In this document: positions 34,960-43,570 of the stretch, one piece after another
Position numbering within the stretch: the stretch's first letter is position 1
How the letters are laid out: each line of letters starts with the position of its first letter
Origin: Spirochaetales bacterium
GTDB lineage: Bacteria > Spirochaetota > Spirochaetia > Treponematales > Treponemataceae
Direction of reading: 5' to 3'
Assembly: GCA_030540405.1 (NCBI GenBank)
Contig: JAUNWH010000006.1
Coordinates: 1 to 64,000 of the forward strand
Length of the DNA: 64,000 nt
Translations under genes and position numbers: made by a program
The notes under the pieces: generated by a model
Seen by the model: the letters and a program-made list of their open reading frames with translations, nothing else
What the model was told of the DNA's origin: nothing
Database searches by the model: none

Positions 34960-37023
34960 ATGAACTTTTATGAAATATTGTCTAGCAAGAATCTTTACAC
35001 TGTTTTTCAGCCGATTGTCTCGCTGGAAACTGGAGACGTCTTTGCTTACGAGGCTCTCACAAGAATTGATGAATCTGTTTACATCGGAAGCATAAGAAAC
35101 CTGTTTAAGATTTCCGAGGACGCAAGCCTTTCCTGGCAGCTTGAAAAAAAGTGCATAAAGTCCGCGCTTAAAACTGCAAGGGCCCTGGGGCTCAAGCGCA
35201 AGCTGTTCCTGAACATAAATCCAAACGTCCTCATGGAAGAAGAGTTTCAGGAAAACTACATCAAGAGCAAGCTGGAAAAAAACGGAATAGAGCCGTCAAG
35301 CATCGTATTTGAAATAACCGGCCAGAAACTCACAGGCTCGGAGCAAAAACTTAGAGACGCTGTCCTTCACTTTAAAAGCCAGAACCTAAAGCTTGCAATT
35401 GACGACATAGGGGAATCCCACGCAGCCCTGAACAGAATCTGCACGCTGAATCCGGACTTTATAAAAATCAGCATAGACTTGGTTCAGTCTGTCCACAAAG
35501 ACAAAGTAAAAAAAGAAATCGTAAGAAGCCTGAGCGCGTTCTGCAAAAACTCTGGAATCAAGCTGATTGCAGTTGGAGTTGAAACAGAAGAAAACCTTGC
35601 GGCAATAATGGAGCTTGGCATTCCTTACGCCCAGGGATTTTTTACAGGAAAGCCGGAGCGTATTTTTAGCAAGACAAGCAAAGAGGCGTTTGTAAGAATA
35701 ATTTCGTACCAGAACAAAAAAAGCTCAAAGTTCGTTGAAGAAAAAAAGAGCAGCGCAAAGAAAAAAAATCAGGCAGTCATTCCCACGGAAGGAATAAAGC
35801 AAGACAGCCGTCCTATTTCGCAAATCACAAGAAAAGGCATGACGATTCCAGAAACCATGGCAGTTGCGGATGTTCTTGCGCTCTTTGATGCGAATCCGGA
35901 AATTTCAATCTTCACTGTTGTGGACAGCGCAAGCAAAGTCATGGGAATTATTCCGCGCATAACTCTGTTCAAGGTTCTGGGCACTCAGTATGGATTCAGC
36001 ATTTATTCCAAGAAGCCCATTTCGCGCCTCATGGTTACGGACTATCTTGCGGTTGAGTTTTTTGAGCCGGTGGAAGTTGTTGCGTCTAAGGCGGCTTCCC
36101 GTGCAGAAGAGCATCTTTATGATCCGATTGTTGTTGAGCAGAATGGAATTTATTTTGGCGTTGTAATATTCAAGGACTTGCTTGAAATAATTGTTAACGT
36201 TGAAGTTCTTGAACGCACACAGGAGCTTAACAAGACAACAAGAAAGCTTTTGGAGCAGGAAGCAATGCAGCAGCGCGACTTAAAGCTTGCCGAGATTGTC
36301 CAGAAAAGCATTTATCCTAACCGCGCGCCAAAAACTTCCAAGTGGGACTGCGCATATATTTTCAAGCCCATGTCTTCTGTTTCCGGCGATGTCTATGACT
36401 TTTACTATGATGAAAAAGGCAGTTTGAACGGAGCCGCATTGTTCGATGTTTCAGGACATGGAGTTGCTTCCGGGCTTGTGGGAATTCTTTCAAAGTATCT
36501 TGCCAAGGACACTTTCCGCGAAAATAAAAACGAGGAGCTTAGCAAGCTTGTAAAAATTTTCAACAAAAAGCTCATAAAGGAAAAAGCGAATGTTGAAAAC
36601 TACCTTACAGGAATTCTTCTGCGCATAAAAGACAGCAAGATTGAATACGTGAATGCCGGGCACACAGACTTGCTCTGCCTGGACAGCAAAAGAAATGTTT
36701 CAATTGCGGGTGGCGCGGACGGAAGCTTTAGAGGCTCTTTTCTTGGAATTGAAGGGCTGCCCGACAACTTTGAAACCGTAGACATTCCGCTTGAAAAAGA
36801 CTCTTACTACATAATGTTCACGGACTGCCTTACCGAAAGCCGAAACCTTGCAGGAGACGAACTTGGCATTGAGCTTCTTCAAAAGATTCTTGCAAAAGCA
36901 CAAGAAGGAACAAGTGCAAAGCAGCTTTTGGAATATTTAATCGACATATTCGAGGCATTCACGGAGGCTGTTCCTTTGCGCGACGATCTTACAGTAATTG
37001 TGCTTAAATATCTTGGTGAATAA
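34960..37023 (+). CDS. EAL-CBS-PP2C signalling protein (c-di-GMP phosphodiesterase/SpoIIE-type phosphatase)
   Basis: 687 residues, cytosolic. An EAL domain (1-240) shows FAYEALTRI, NINPN, FEIT, DDIGESHAALN, FIKIS and VETEENL, so most catalytic positions are kept. Residues about 285-410 look like a CBS pair (VADVLALFDANPEISIFTVV; VMGIIPRITLF). A coiled coil (about 415-440) leads to a SpoIIE/PP2C phosphatase (440-687) with SVSGDVYDFY, LFDVSGHGVASGLVG and MFTDCLTESRNL. It probably turns c-di-GMP or nucleotide levels into dephosphorylation of an anti-sigma-antagonist-like target. It lies just upstream of phoB-phoR behind Pho-like boxes. No Shine-Dalgarno. Confidence 0.85.
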   Translation: MNFYEILSSKNLYTVFQPIVSLETGDVFAYEALTRIDESVYIGSIRNLFKISEDASLSWQLEKKCIKSALKTARALGLKRKLFLNINPNVLMEEEFQENYIKSKLEKNGIEPSSIVFEITGQKLTGSEQKLRDAVLHFKSQNLKLAIDDIGESHAALNRICTLNPDFIKISIDLVQSVHKDKVKKEIVRSLSAFCKNSGIKLIAVGVETEENLAAIMELGIPYAQGFFTGKPERIFSKTSKEAFVRIISYQNKKSSKFVEEKKSSAKKKNQAVIPTEGIKQDSRPISQITRKGMTIPETMAVADVLALFDANPEISIFTVVDSASKVMGIIPRITLFKVLGTQYGFSIYSKKPISRLMVTDYLAVEFFEPVEVVASKAASRAEEHLYDPIVVEQNGIYFGVVIFKDLLEIIVNVEVLERTQELNKTTRKLLEQEAMQQRDLKLAEIVQKSIYPNRAPKTSKWDCAYIFKPMSSVSGDVYDFYYDEKGSLNGAALFDVSGHGVASGLVGILSKYLAKDTFRENKNEELSKLVKIFNKKLIKEKANVENYLTGILLRIKDSKIEYVNAGHTDLLCLDSKRNVSIAGGADGSFRGSFLGIEGLPDNFETVDIPLEKDSYYIMFTDCLTESRNLAGDELGIELLQKILAKAQEGTSAKQLLEYLIDIFEAFTEAVPLRDDLTVIVLKYLGE

Positions 37024-37047
37024 GCGGAGAAAAGCCTGTGTTAAAAT

Positions 37048-37101
37048 TTAACAGAGTTTTAACATTCCGAATATTGAAAACCTGTGCGTTTGTTCTATAA
37101 T
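37048..37101 (+). promoter_or_regulatory. Pho box and promoter of phoBR
   Basis: Two perfect TTAACA hexamers (37048, 37059) 11 bp apart precede TTGAAA (37074-37079), a 16-bp spacer and TATAAT (37096-37101). The start would be about 3 nt before the ATG at 37111. Autoregulation by PhoB is the simplest reading. Confidence 0.75.
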
Positions 37102-37110
37102 GAAACTATT

Positions 37111-37806
37111 ATGAAAATACTGATTGTAGATGACGAAGAGCCAATCCGCGAGCTTATTAAATACAATGTTGAAAAGCAAAAGTATGAAACGTTCACGGCG
37201 GAAAACGGACAGCAGGCATTGGAGCTTTGCCGCAACAAAAATCCAGACCTCATAATTCTTGACCTTATGCTTCCAGACATGAGCGGACTTGACATCTGCC
37301 GCATTATCAGAAACGACAGCTCCATAAAGAACATTCCAATCATCATGGTTACTGCCAAGACAGAAGATTCAGACATTGTAACAGGCCTTGAGCTTGGAGC
37401 TGACGACTACGTAACAAAGCCGTTCAGCCCGAAAGTTCTGCTTGCAAGAATCCAAAGTGTTCTGCGTAGAAAGGGAGAATCAATCCGCGCAAATTCAGAC
37501 GAGGATATAAAAATACGCTCGCTTGTAATTTCGCCTCTCAAGCACAAAGTTACTCAGGACGGAAAAGAAGTGGAACTTAGCGCAACGGAATTTTCTATTC
37601 TTGAATTTCTTGCTCGGCACAAGGGGCAGGTCTTTAGCCGGCAGCAGATTATCAATGCGGTAAAAGGCTCAAGCTATCCTGTAACAGACCGTTCAATCGA
37701 CGTTCAGATTTTGGGAATAAGAAAAAAAATCGGAGATAGCCCGGAAAGTTCAAATCCGTTTATTGAAACTTTGCGCGGCGTTGGCTACAGAATTTGCGAG
37801 GAATGA
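37111..37806 (+). CDS. phoB: Response regulator PhoB (OmpR family)
   Basis: 231 residues. The receiver domain has acidic pocket D7-D8, phosphoacceptor Asp51 in IILDLMLPDMSG, Thr in MVTAK and Lys in VTKPF. It is followed by a winged-helix DNA-binding domain (about 130-231) with LSATEFSILEFLARHKGQVF and VTDRSIDVQILGIRKKIG. The start matches the conserved family N-terminus (MKILIVDDEE); an upstream frame at 84-110 of that kilobase overlaps the promoter. phoR follows after 5 nt. No ribosome site. Confidence 0.93.
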   Translation: MKILIVDDEEPIRELIKYNVEKQKYETFTAENGQQALELCRNKNPDLIILDLMLPDMSGLDICRIIRNDSSIKNIPIIMVTAKTEDSDIVTGLELGADDYVTKPFSPKVLLARIQSVLRRKGESIRANSDEDIKIRSLVISPLKHKVTQDGKEVELSATEFSILEFLARHKGQVFSRQQIINAVKGSSYPVTDRSIDVQILGIRKKIGDSPESSNPFIETLRGVGYRICEE

Positions 37807-37811
37807 TATAT

Positions 37812-39230
37812 ATGCAGAGGACTTTTAAAATCCGCACATTGCTTTTTGTCTTTAACGGACTTTTGCTTGCATCTGGATTTACCATTTTGCTTTTTGTGTG
37901 CCTTTGGGCTTTGGAAAGCACCGCAGTTGATCAGACTGAAGCAAACTTAAAATCGTTCGCGCATTCGCTTGCAAAAATAATTCCGCAGGATGAAAAAAAC
38001 GCGGACACTTTTATAAAAGATCTTACGCATTCAGATAACTCGTTCAGGATTACGCTTATAAATCAGGACGGAACAGTTGCGGCGGATTCAGTTTCTAATC
38101 CAAGCGAAATGGAAAACCACAGCTACAGAAAAGAAGTGCGCATGGCTTTGGCAGGAAAAGAATCAAGTTCAATTCACACAAGCTCTACAAACGGAAAAAG
38201 GTTTATGTACTATGCGATTCCGCTTTCCGCAAACGAATTTTTTTCCGCGCTTAGAATTTCCATGCCGGTTGAAGAAACTGTGTTCTTTTCGTCTTCCACA
38301 AAAAATACTTTTGTAATTTCAACAATTTTGATTTTTGCGCTTGTGCTGCTTGTTTCATTTTATATTTCAAGCAAAACTGTACGTCCGATTTTGCTAATGA
38401 AAAAGGCAACGGAAGAATACGCAAAAGGCAACTTTGATTTTCACTTGAACATTTCTTCGCCTCAGGAAATGGCGGAACTTGCGCAGTCGTTCAATTCAAT
38501 GACAGACAGAATTACGCAGAACATTCAGAGCTTAAAAAAAGTTGAGCAAATCCGAAAAGATTTTGTTGCGAATGTAAGCCACGAATTAAAAACGCCGGTA
38601 ACTTCAATAAAAGGATTTACAGAAACTTTGCTTGATGACGGAATCAACGAGCCTGAAACCGCAAAGCATTTTCTTGGAATCATCAACACGCAATGCGAAC
38701 GTCTCATAAATATAATAGAAGACTTGCTCACGTTAAGCCGGCTTGAAACAGACAACGGAGTTCTTGAAACCGTAAAAACAAATCTTGTGCAGATTGCAAA
38801 AAAAGCCTGCTCAAATCTTGAAAGCTTAGCAAGTGAAAAGCAAATCAAAATAAATTTCAGTTCAAGCAAAAAGGAAATTTTTATAAAAGGAAATCCGGGA
38901 CTTCTTGAACAGGTGATAACAAATTTAATCGACAACTCGGTGAAATACTGTCCAGACAAAAGCATTGTTTCCTGCTCCCTTTCTGAAAATTCCGGCAAAG
39001 CAAAAATAATCGTGGAAGACAACGGAAACGGAATTCCAGATGAATACAAGGACAGAATTTTTGAAAGGTTCTACAGAGTTGACAAAGGAAGAAGCCGCGA
39101 GCACGGAGGCACTGGACTTGGTCTTTCCATTGCAAGGCACATTGTGAACATCCACGGCGGAACTATAAAAGAAACTGGACGACCGGACAAAAAGAAAGGC
39201 GCGCATTTTGAAATAGAGCTTCCACTTTAA
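37812..39230 (+). CDS. phoR: Sensor histidine kinase PhoR
   Basis: 472 residues in the inner membrane. Two transmembrane helices (about 8-34 and 168-190) enclose a periplasmic sensor region of about 130 residues. A HAMP segment and the HisKA motif FVANVSHELKTPVTSIKGF (His near 256) follow, then HATPase boxes: N box NLIDNSVKYC, G1 DNGNGIPD, F box RIFERFYRVD and G2 GGTGLGLSIA. GAGGAA precedes the start. It forms an operon with phoB and senses phosphate status together with PstSCAB-PhoU. Confidence 0.92.
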   Translation: MQRTFKIRTLLFVFNGLLLASGFTILLFVCLWALESTAVDQTEANLKSFAHSLAKIIPQDEKNADTFIKDLTHSDNSFRITLINQDGTVAADSVSNPSEMENHSYRKEVRMALAGKESSSIHTSSTNGKRFMYYAIPLSANEFFSALRISMPVEETVFFSSSTKNTFVISTILIFALVLLVSFYISSKTVRPILLMKKATEEYAKGNFDFHLNISSPQEMAELAQSFNSMTDRITQNIQSLKKVEQIRKDFVANVSHELKTPVTSIKGFTETLLDDGINEPETAKHFLGIINTQCERLINIIEDLLTLSRLETDNGVLETVKTNLVQIAKKACSNLESLASEKQIKINFSSSKKEIFIKGNPGLLEQVITNLIDNSVKYCPDKSIVSCSLSENSGKAKIIVEDNGNGIPDEYKDRIFERFYRVDKGRSREHGGTGLGLSIARHIVNIHGGTIKETGRPDKKKGAHFEIELPL

Positions 39231-39291
39231 AATATTTCAGCTAAACGCAATTAATTCTGCATAAAATATTTTTTTTAGTTAATTATATTGT

Positions 39292-39963
39292 ATGCAGAAT
39301 TACATTTTAGATTGCTCCAAATCCGGCAAGCAGCCAAACATACGAGAACTTACGCTTTTAAATGGAATTTCCTATCCTGATGACGAAGAGCTTATAATGC
39401 TCATTCTGGGAAAAGGCACAAAAAACAATCCAATCGAAAGTCTTGCTGAAAAAGTTACAAAAGCAATAAATTCCAGCAACGATGAAGAGCTTATTCCCAA
39501 TCTGAAAAAAATAGAAGGAATGGGAGAAAGCCGCGCGCTCATAATTGCAGCCGCATTGGAGCTTGGAAGAAGAAGACGCGGAATTTTGCGTTCATCAATA
39601 AATGCGCCAAAAGATGTGATTCCGTTTTTGCAGCACTACACGCTCATGCCGACCGAGCATTTTATTACAGTTACAGTAAACGGCGCAAAAGAAATTTTAA
39701 GCACAAGAGTTGTTTCAGTAGGAACAATAAACAAAGCGCTCATTCATCCACGTGAAGTTTTTGCAAACGCAGTTTCTGAATACGCATCTGGAATTATCTG
39801 TTGCCACAATCATCCGTGCGGACAATGCTATCCAAGCAACGCAGATATTGATTCCACAAAAGTTCTTCAAAAAGCAGCAAAAATTTTGGGTATTGTATTT
39901 ATGGACCACATCATAATAACAAAAGAAGACTATTTTAGTTTTTTGGAACACGGAATGCTATGA
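39292..39963 (+). CDS. radC: RadC family JAB/MPN domain protein
   Basis: 223 residues. The N-terminal UPF0758 helical part contains a helix-hairpin-helix (LKKIEGMGESRALIIAAALELG). The C-terminal MPN domain has the metal-binding motif CHNHPCGQCYPSNADID near residue 165, with Cys in place of the usual Ser after Pro. The role is not settled: the old DNA-repair assignment was withdrawn, and the fold suggests a metalloprotease-like or nuclease activity. There is no Shine-Dalgarno; TAAAAT and TATATT hexamers lie just upstream. Confidence 0.88.
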   Translation: MQNYILDCSKSGKQPNIRELTLLNGISYPDDEELIMLILGKGTKNNPIESLAEKVTKAINSSNDEELIPNLKKIEGMGESRALIIAAALELGRRRRGILRSSINAPKDVIPFLQHYTLMPTEHFITVTVNGAKEILSTRVVSVGTINKALIHPREVFANAVSEYASGIICCHNHPCGQCYPSNADIDSTKVLQKAAKILGIVFMDHIIITKEDYFSFLEHGML

Positions 39964-39966
39964 AAG

Positions 39967-39995
39967 TTGAATTTTGCAATAAAAGTTATTATATT
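39967..39995 (+). promoter_or_regulatory. Probable leaderless promoter of the HtrA gene
   Basis: TTGAAT (39967-39972), a 17-bp spacer and TATATT (39990-39995) place the start at or next to the ATG at 40003. There is no ribosome site. Confidence 0.5.
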
Positions 39996-40002
39996 TTTCA
40001 GC

Positions 40003-41244
40003 ATGAAACTCTACTCAAAAAAACAGCTTGTTACTTATTCAATTTCAACAGGAATTCTTGCAGCAGCCGCAGTTTCCTTGTTTTTCACTTTTTTCAAAAA
40101 TGATTCTTCAAAAAAATCCGGCAAAGAAATTTCAGCAATAGAAAAAACTAAGGCAGAATTAAAAGAAGAAATTCCGCAGTCATTTGAAGCATTTTCTGTC
40201 GCGGTGGAAAACAGTTCATACACGCAGGACGAATCACAAAACATTTCAGTTTACGAAAAATGCAACGAGGCAGTTGTAAACATCACTACAAAAGTAATGG
40301 GCTACAACTGGTTTTACGAGCCGATTGTGACGGAAAGCGGTTCTGGCTCCGGCTCAATTATCGACAAGCGCGGATACGTTGTAACAAATGTCCATGTAAT
40401 AGAAAAAGCTTCCGTAATTAATATTTCGCTTGCAGACGGAACAACTTACGAAGGAACAGTTGTAGGACAAGACATAGAAAGCGACATTGCCGTTTTAAAG
40501 TTCGAGCCTGCAAAAGGAGCTGACTTAAAAACAATTTCTTTCGGAAATTCTGAAAGCCTCAAGGTCGGACAAAAAGTTATTGCTATTGGAAATCCATTTG
40601 CACTTGAACGCACAATGACAACAGGAATCATTTCAGGGCTTGGTCGTCCAATTCAAAAAAGCGCAAATGTAATAATCCGAAACATGATTCAAACTGACGC
40701 CGCAATCAATCCGGGAAATTCAGGCGGACCGCTTTTAGACAGCCAAGGACGCATGATTGGAATCAACACAATGATTTATTCTTCCAGCGGATCTTCTGCC
40801 GGAGTCGGATTCGCAATTCCAGCAAGTACAGCCCGGCGGGTTGTAAGCGATCTTTTAAAATACGGAAAAGTAAACCGCGGCACAATGAAACTTTCGCTCG
40901 TCCAGAACACAGCCCGAATCGCAAACTTTGCAGGATATGAAATTTCTTCCGGCATGATTGTAAGCAGCGTAAGAAAAGGAAGCAAGGCGGATCAGGCAGG
41001 AATTAAAGGCGGAACTCAAGCTGTACAGTACGGCACTTTTAATCCGCAGACAATTTACCTTGGCGGCGACATCATAACAGAAATCAACGGAATAAAAATT
41101 TCAAAGCTTGCGGACTACTACAGCGCAATCGAAGACAAGGTTCCGGGCGACGTTGTAACCATAACTGTTTACCGCAACAGAAAATTTGAAAAGCTGAAAG
41201 TAGAACTTGAGCCGTCCAGCAACTCCGCTAATTCAAATATATAA
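40003..41244 (+). CDS. HtrA/DegP-like serine protease with one PDZ domain
   Basis: 413 residues. An N-terminal membrane anchor (about residues 9-28) puts the rest in the periplasm. The trypsin-like triad is His in VVTNVHVIEK, Asp in ESDIAVLKF and Ser in NPGNSGGPLLD. A single PDZ domain follows (about 310-405: VRKGSKADQAGIKGG, GGDIITEINGIKI). One PDZ and an anchor are the DegS-type layout, so it may act in stress signalling as well as in protein quality control. Confidence 0.9.
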   Translation: MKLYSKKQLVTYSISTGILAAAAVSLFFTFFKNDSSKKSGKEISAIEKTKAELKEEIPQSFEAFSVAVENSSYTQDESQNISVYEKCNEAVVNITTKVMGYNWFYEPIVTESGSGSGSIIDKRGYVVTNVHVIEKASVINISLADGTTYEGTVVGQDIESDIAVLKFEPAKGADLKTISFGNSESLKVGQKVIAIGNPFALERTMTTGIISGLGRPIQKSANVIIRNMIQTDAAINPGNSGGPLLDSQGRMIGINTMIYSSSGSSAGVGFAIPASTARRVVSDLLKYGKVNRGTMKLSLVQNTARIANFAGYEISSGMIVSSVRKGSKADQAGIKGGTQAVQYGTFNPQTIYLGGDIITEINGIKISKLADYYSAIEDKVPGDVVTITVYRNRKFEKLKVELEPSSNSANSNI

Positions 41245-41370
41245 AAATAAATTGTAATTTTTCATAATATCAAATAAGTTATAAAACTGAATGAATAAAA
41301 AATACCGAAACGGAAGCGAAAAAGCAGAATTGGCGTAATTTGCTGTTTTTTTTGGCGTATGGCATAAAAG

Positions 41371-41411
41371 GAAATAACAAAGAGTTTCGAATAGAAAATT
41401 TTTGTTATTTC
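41371..41411. other. Hairpin in the AT-rich gap before uvrB
   Basis: GAAATAACAAA (41371-41381) pairs perfectly with TTTGTTATTTC (41401-41411). The 305-bp gap from 41245 is otherwise AT-rich with several A and T runs; a TTGACA at 41498 has no well-placed -10. No gene is visible in it. Confidence 0.5.
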
Positions 41412-41549
41412 TTCCAACAAAAAAAAAATTGCAACCCTAGCCAATTATGATTTTCCGTTGAAAGTGCAGGTATTTTTTTGTTCTTCTATAATATATTTTG
41501 ACATAAATAAACAATAGATTTTTTTTTATAGTTTATCTAAAATAAATGC

Positions 41550-43547
41550 ATGAGAAAATTTCATGTTGTTTCTCCTTTTGAACCTTCTGGAGATCAGCCA
41601 AACGCAATAAAAAAACTTTCCGAAGGATTTTTCCGCGGAGACAAATATCAGACTTTAAAAGGCGTTACAGGAAGCGGAAAAACTTTCACAATGGCAAAAA
41701 TAATTGAAGCAGTTCAGCGTCCAACTTTAATTATCAGCCACAACAAAACTCTTTCTGCCCAGCTTTACAGAGAATTCAAAACATTTTTTCCAGACAATGC
41801 CGTAGAATATTTTGTAAGCTACTACGATTATTATCAGCCGGAAGCCTATGTTCCTGCGCGCGACTTGTATATAGAAAAAGACGCTTCCATAAATAAAGAA
41901 ATCGACAAGCTTCGCCTCGCCGCGACTTACGCATTAATGGAACGACGCGATGTAATTATCGTTGCGACCGTCAGCTGCATTTATGGACTTGGAATGCCTG
42001 ACCTCTACAAGGAAATGCGGATTCATGTTGAAAAAGGAAACGAGCTTGACACGCACGAAATCGCATCAAGACTTATTTCAATTCAGTATGAGCGAAACGA
42101 CATGATTCTTGAGCGCGGAAAATTCAGAATCAAAGGCGACACAATTGAAATTTTTCCGCCTTACATGGAAACAGATGAAGCCTACAAAATTGAACTTGAC
42201 TTTGATCAAATTTCACGCATAAAAAGATTCAATGCAATTTCTGGAGAAACAATAGAAGAGCTTGACGAGCTTCAGCTTTATCCTGCCAAGCACTTTGTTG
42301 TTCCGCGCGACCAGATGGCAAGCGTTACGGAAAAAATTCAGGCTGAACTTGATGCGCGTCTTGAAGAGCTTCGTTCAGCCGGAAAAATTCTTGAAGCCGA
42401 GCGTTTAAAAACACGCACAACTTACGACCTTGAAATGATGAAGGAAATGGGCTACTGCTCTGGAATTGAAAATTATTCAGGTCCGATTTCCGGGCGAAAA
42501 AGAGGAGATCCGCCTGCAACTTTGCTTCATTATTTTCCTGATGATTTTCTTTGCATGATTGACGAGGCGCATGTTTCTGTTCCGCAGATTGGAGCAATGT
42601 ACGAAGGCGACAGGGCACGCAAGCAAAACTTAATTGACTTCGGATTCAGGCTTCCAAGCGCACTGGACAACCGCCCGCTAAAAATTGATGAGTTCACAAA
42701 AAAAATGAATCAGGTGATTTTTGTAACTGCGACTCCACGCCCGGAAGAAATTAAAAAGTCAACGCAAGTCGTGGAGCAGCTTATCCGCCCGACAGGACTT
42801 CTTGATCCAAAAATTGAAGTGCGCCCAAGCGAAGGGCAGATGCAGGATATTTTTAAAGAAGTCAGCGCGCGCATAAAAAAAGGCGAACGTTCATTGATTC
42901 TTACGCTTACAAAAAAAATGGCGGAAGACTTAACAGACTATCTTTCCGAGCTGAATTTAAAAGTCAAATACATTCATTCTGAAATTGACACTTTCGAGCG
43001 CGTTGAAATCTTAAAAAGCCTACGCACTGGAGAAACAGACGTTTTAATTGGAATCAACCTTTTGCGTGAAGGAATCGACTTGCCGGAAGTTTCGCTGATT
43101 GCAATTCTTGATGCAGACAAAATCGGATTTTTAAGAAGCACAACTTCACTGATTCAGATTATAGGACGAGCCGCACGAAATGCCGACGGAACAGTTTTAA
43201 TGTACGCAGACAGAATGAGCGATGCAATGAAAGAAGCCATCGATGAAACAAAACGCCGCCGTTCAATTCAAGAAGCGTACAACAAGGAACACGGAATTGT
43301 TCCAAAGACAATCAAAAAGGCAGTTGAAGATATTCTTGAGCATCAAAAAGAAGACGCAGAGCAGGAAGCAAACATAAAGCTCGAAGCACTTAAAAAGAAC
43401 ACAAATCTTTTTATCGCCCAGCAAAGAAAAAAACTTCTTGACCTGATGAAAAAAGAAATGTCAGAAGCAGCCGACCGACTTGATTATGAGCAGGCAGCTG
43501 TCTTGCGCGACCAGATTATAGAAATAGAAAAAACTTACGGAAAATAA
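41550..43547 (+). CDS. uvrB: UvrABC excinuclease subunit B
   Basis: Damage-verifying helicase-like subunit of nucleotide excision repair. The 665 residues are full length: Walker A GVTGSGKTFT near 39-48, the beta-hairpin YYDYYQPEAYVP near 92-103, helicase motif II DEAH, motif VI QIIGRAARN, and a C-terminal UVR domain (MKKEMSEAADRLDYEQAAVLRDQI) for UvrC binding. No ribosome site; a TAAAAT 6 nt before the ATG suggests a short or absent leader. It may be followed by readthrough into the SLH genes, 23 nt away. Confidence 0.96.
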   Translation: MRKFHVVSPFEPSGDQPNAIKKLSEGFFRGDKYQTLKGVTGSGKTFTMAKIIEAVQRPTLIISHNKTLSAQLYREFKTFFPDNAVEYFVSYYDYYQPEAYVPARDLYIEKDASINKEIDKLRLAATYALMERRDVIIVATVSCIYGLGMPDLYKEMRIHVEKGNELDTHEIASRLISIQYERNDMILERGKFRIKGDTIEIFPPYMETDEAYKIELDFDQISRIKRFNAISGETIEELDELQLYPAKHFVVPRDQMASVTEKIQAELDARLEELRSAGKILEAERLKTRTTYDLEMMKEMGYCSGIENYSGPISGRKRGDPPATLLHYFPDDFLCMIDEAHVSVPQIGAMYEGDRARKQNLIDFGFRLPSALDNRPLKIDEFTKKMNQVIFVTATPRPEEIKKSTQVVEQLIRPTGLLDPKIEVRPSEGQMQDIFKEVSARIKKGERSLILTLTKKMAEDLTDYLSELNLKVKYIHSEIDTFERVEILKSLRTGETDVLIGINLLREGIDLPEVSLIAILDADKIGFLRSTTSLIQIIGRAARNADGTVLMYADRMSDAMKEAIDETKRRRSIQEAYNKEHGIVPKTIKKAVEDILEHQKEDAEQEANIKLEALKKNTNLFIAQQRKKLLDLMKKEMSEAADRLDYEQAAVLRDQIIEIEKTYGK

Positions 43548-43570
43548 ATAGCAGCCTTTTCGGGGAACTT

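Noticed and set aside
41245-41549. LexA/SOS box before uvrB
   Set aside because: No match to a known SOS box; only AT-rich DNA and one hairpin.
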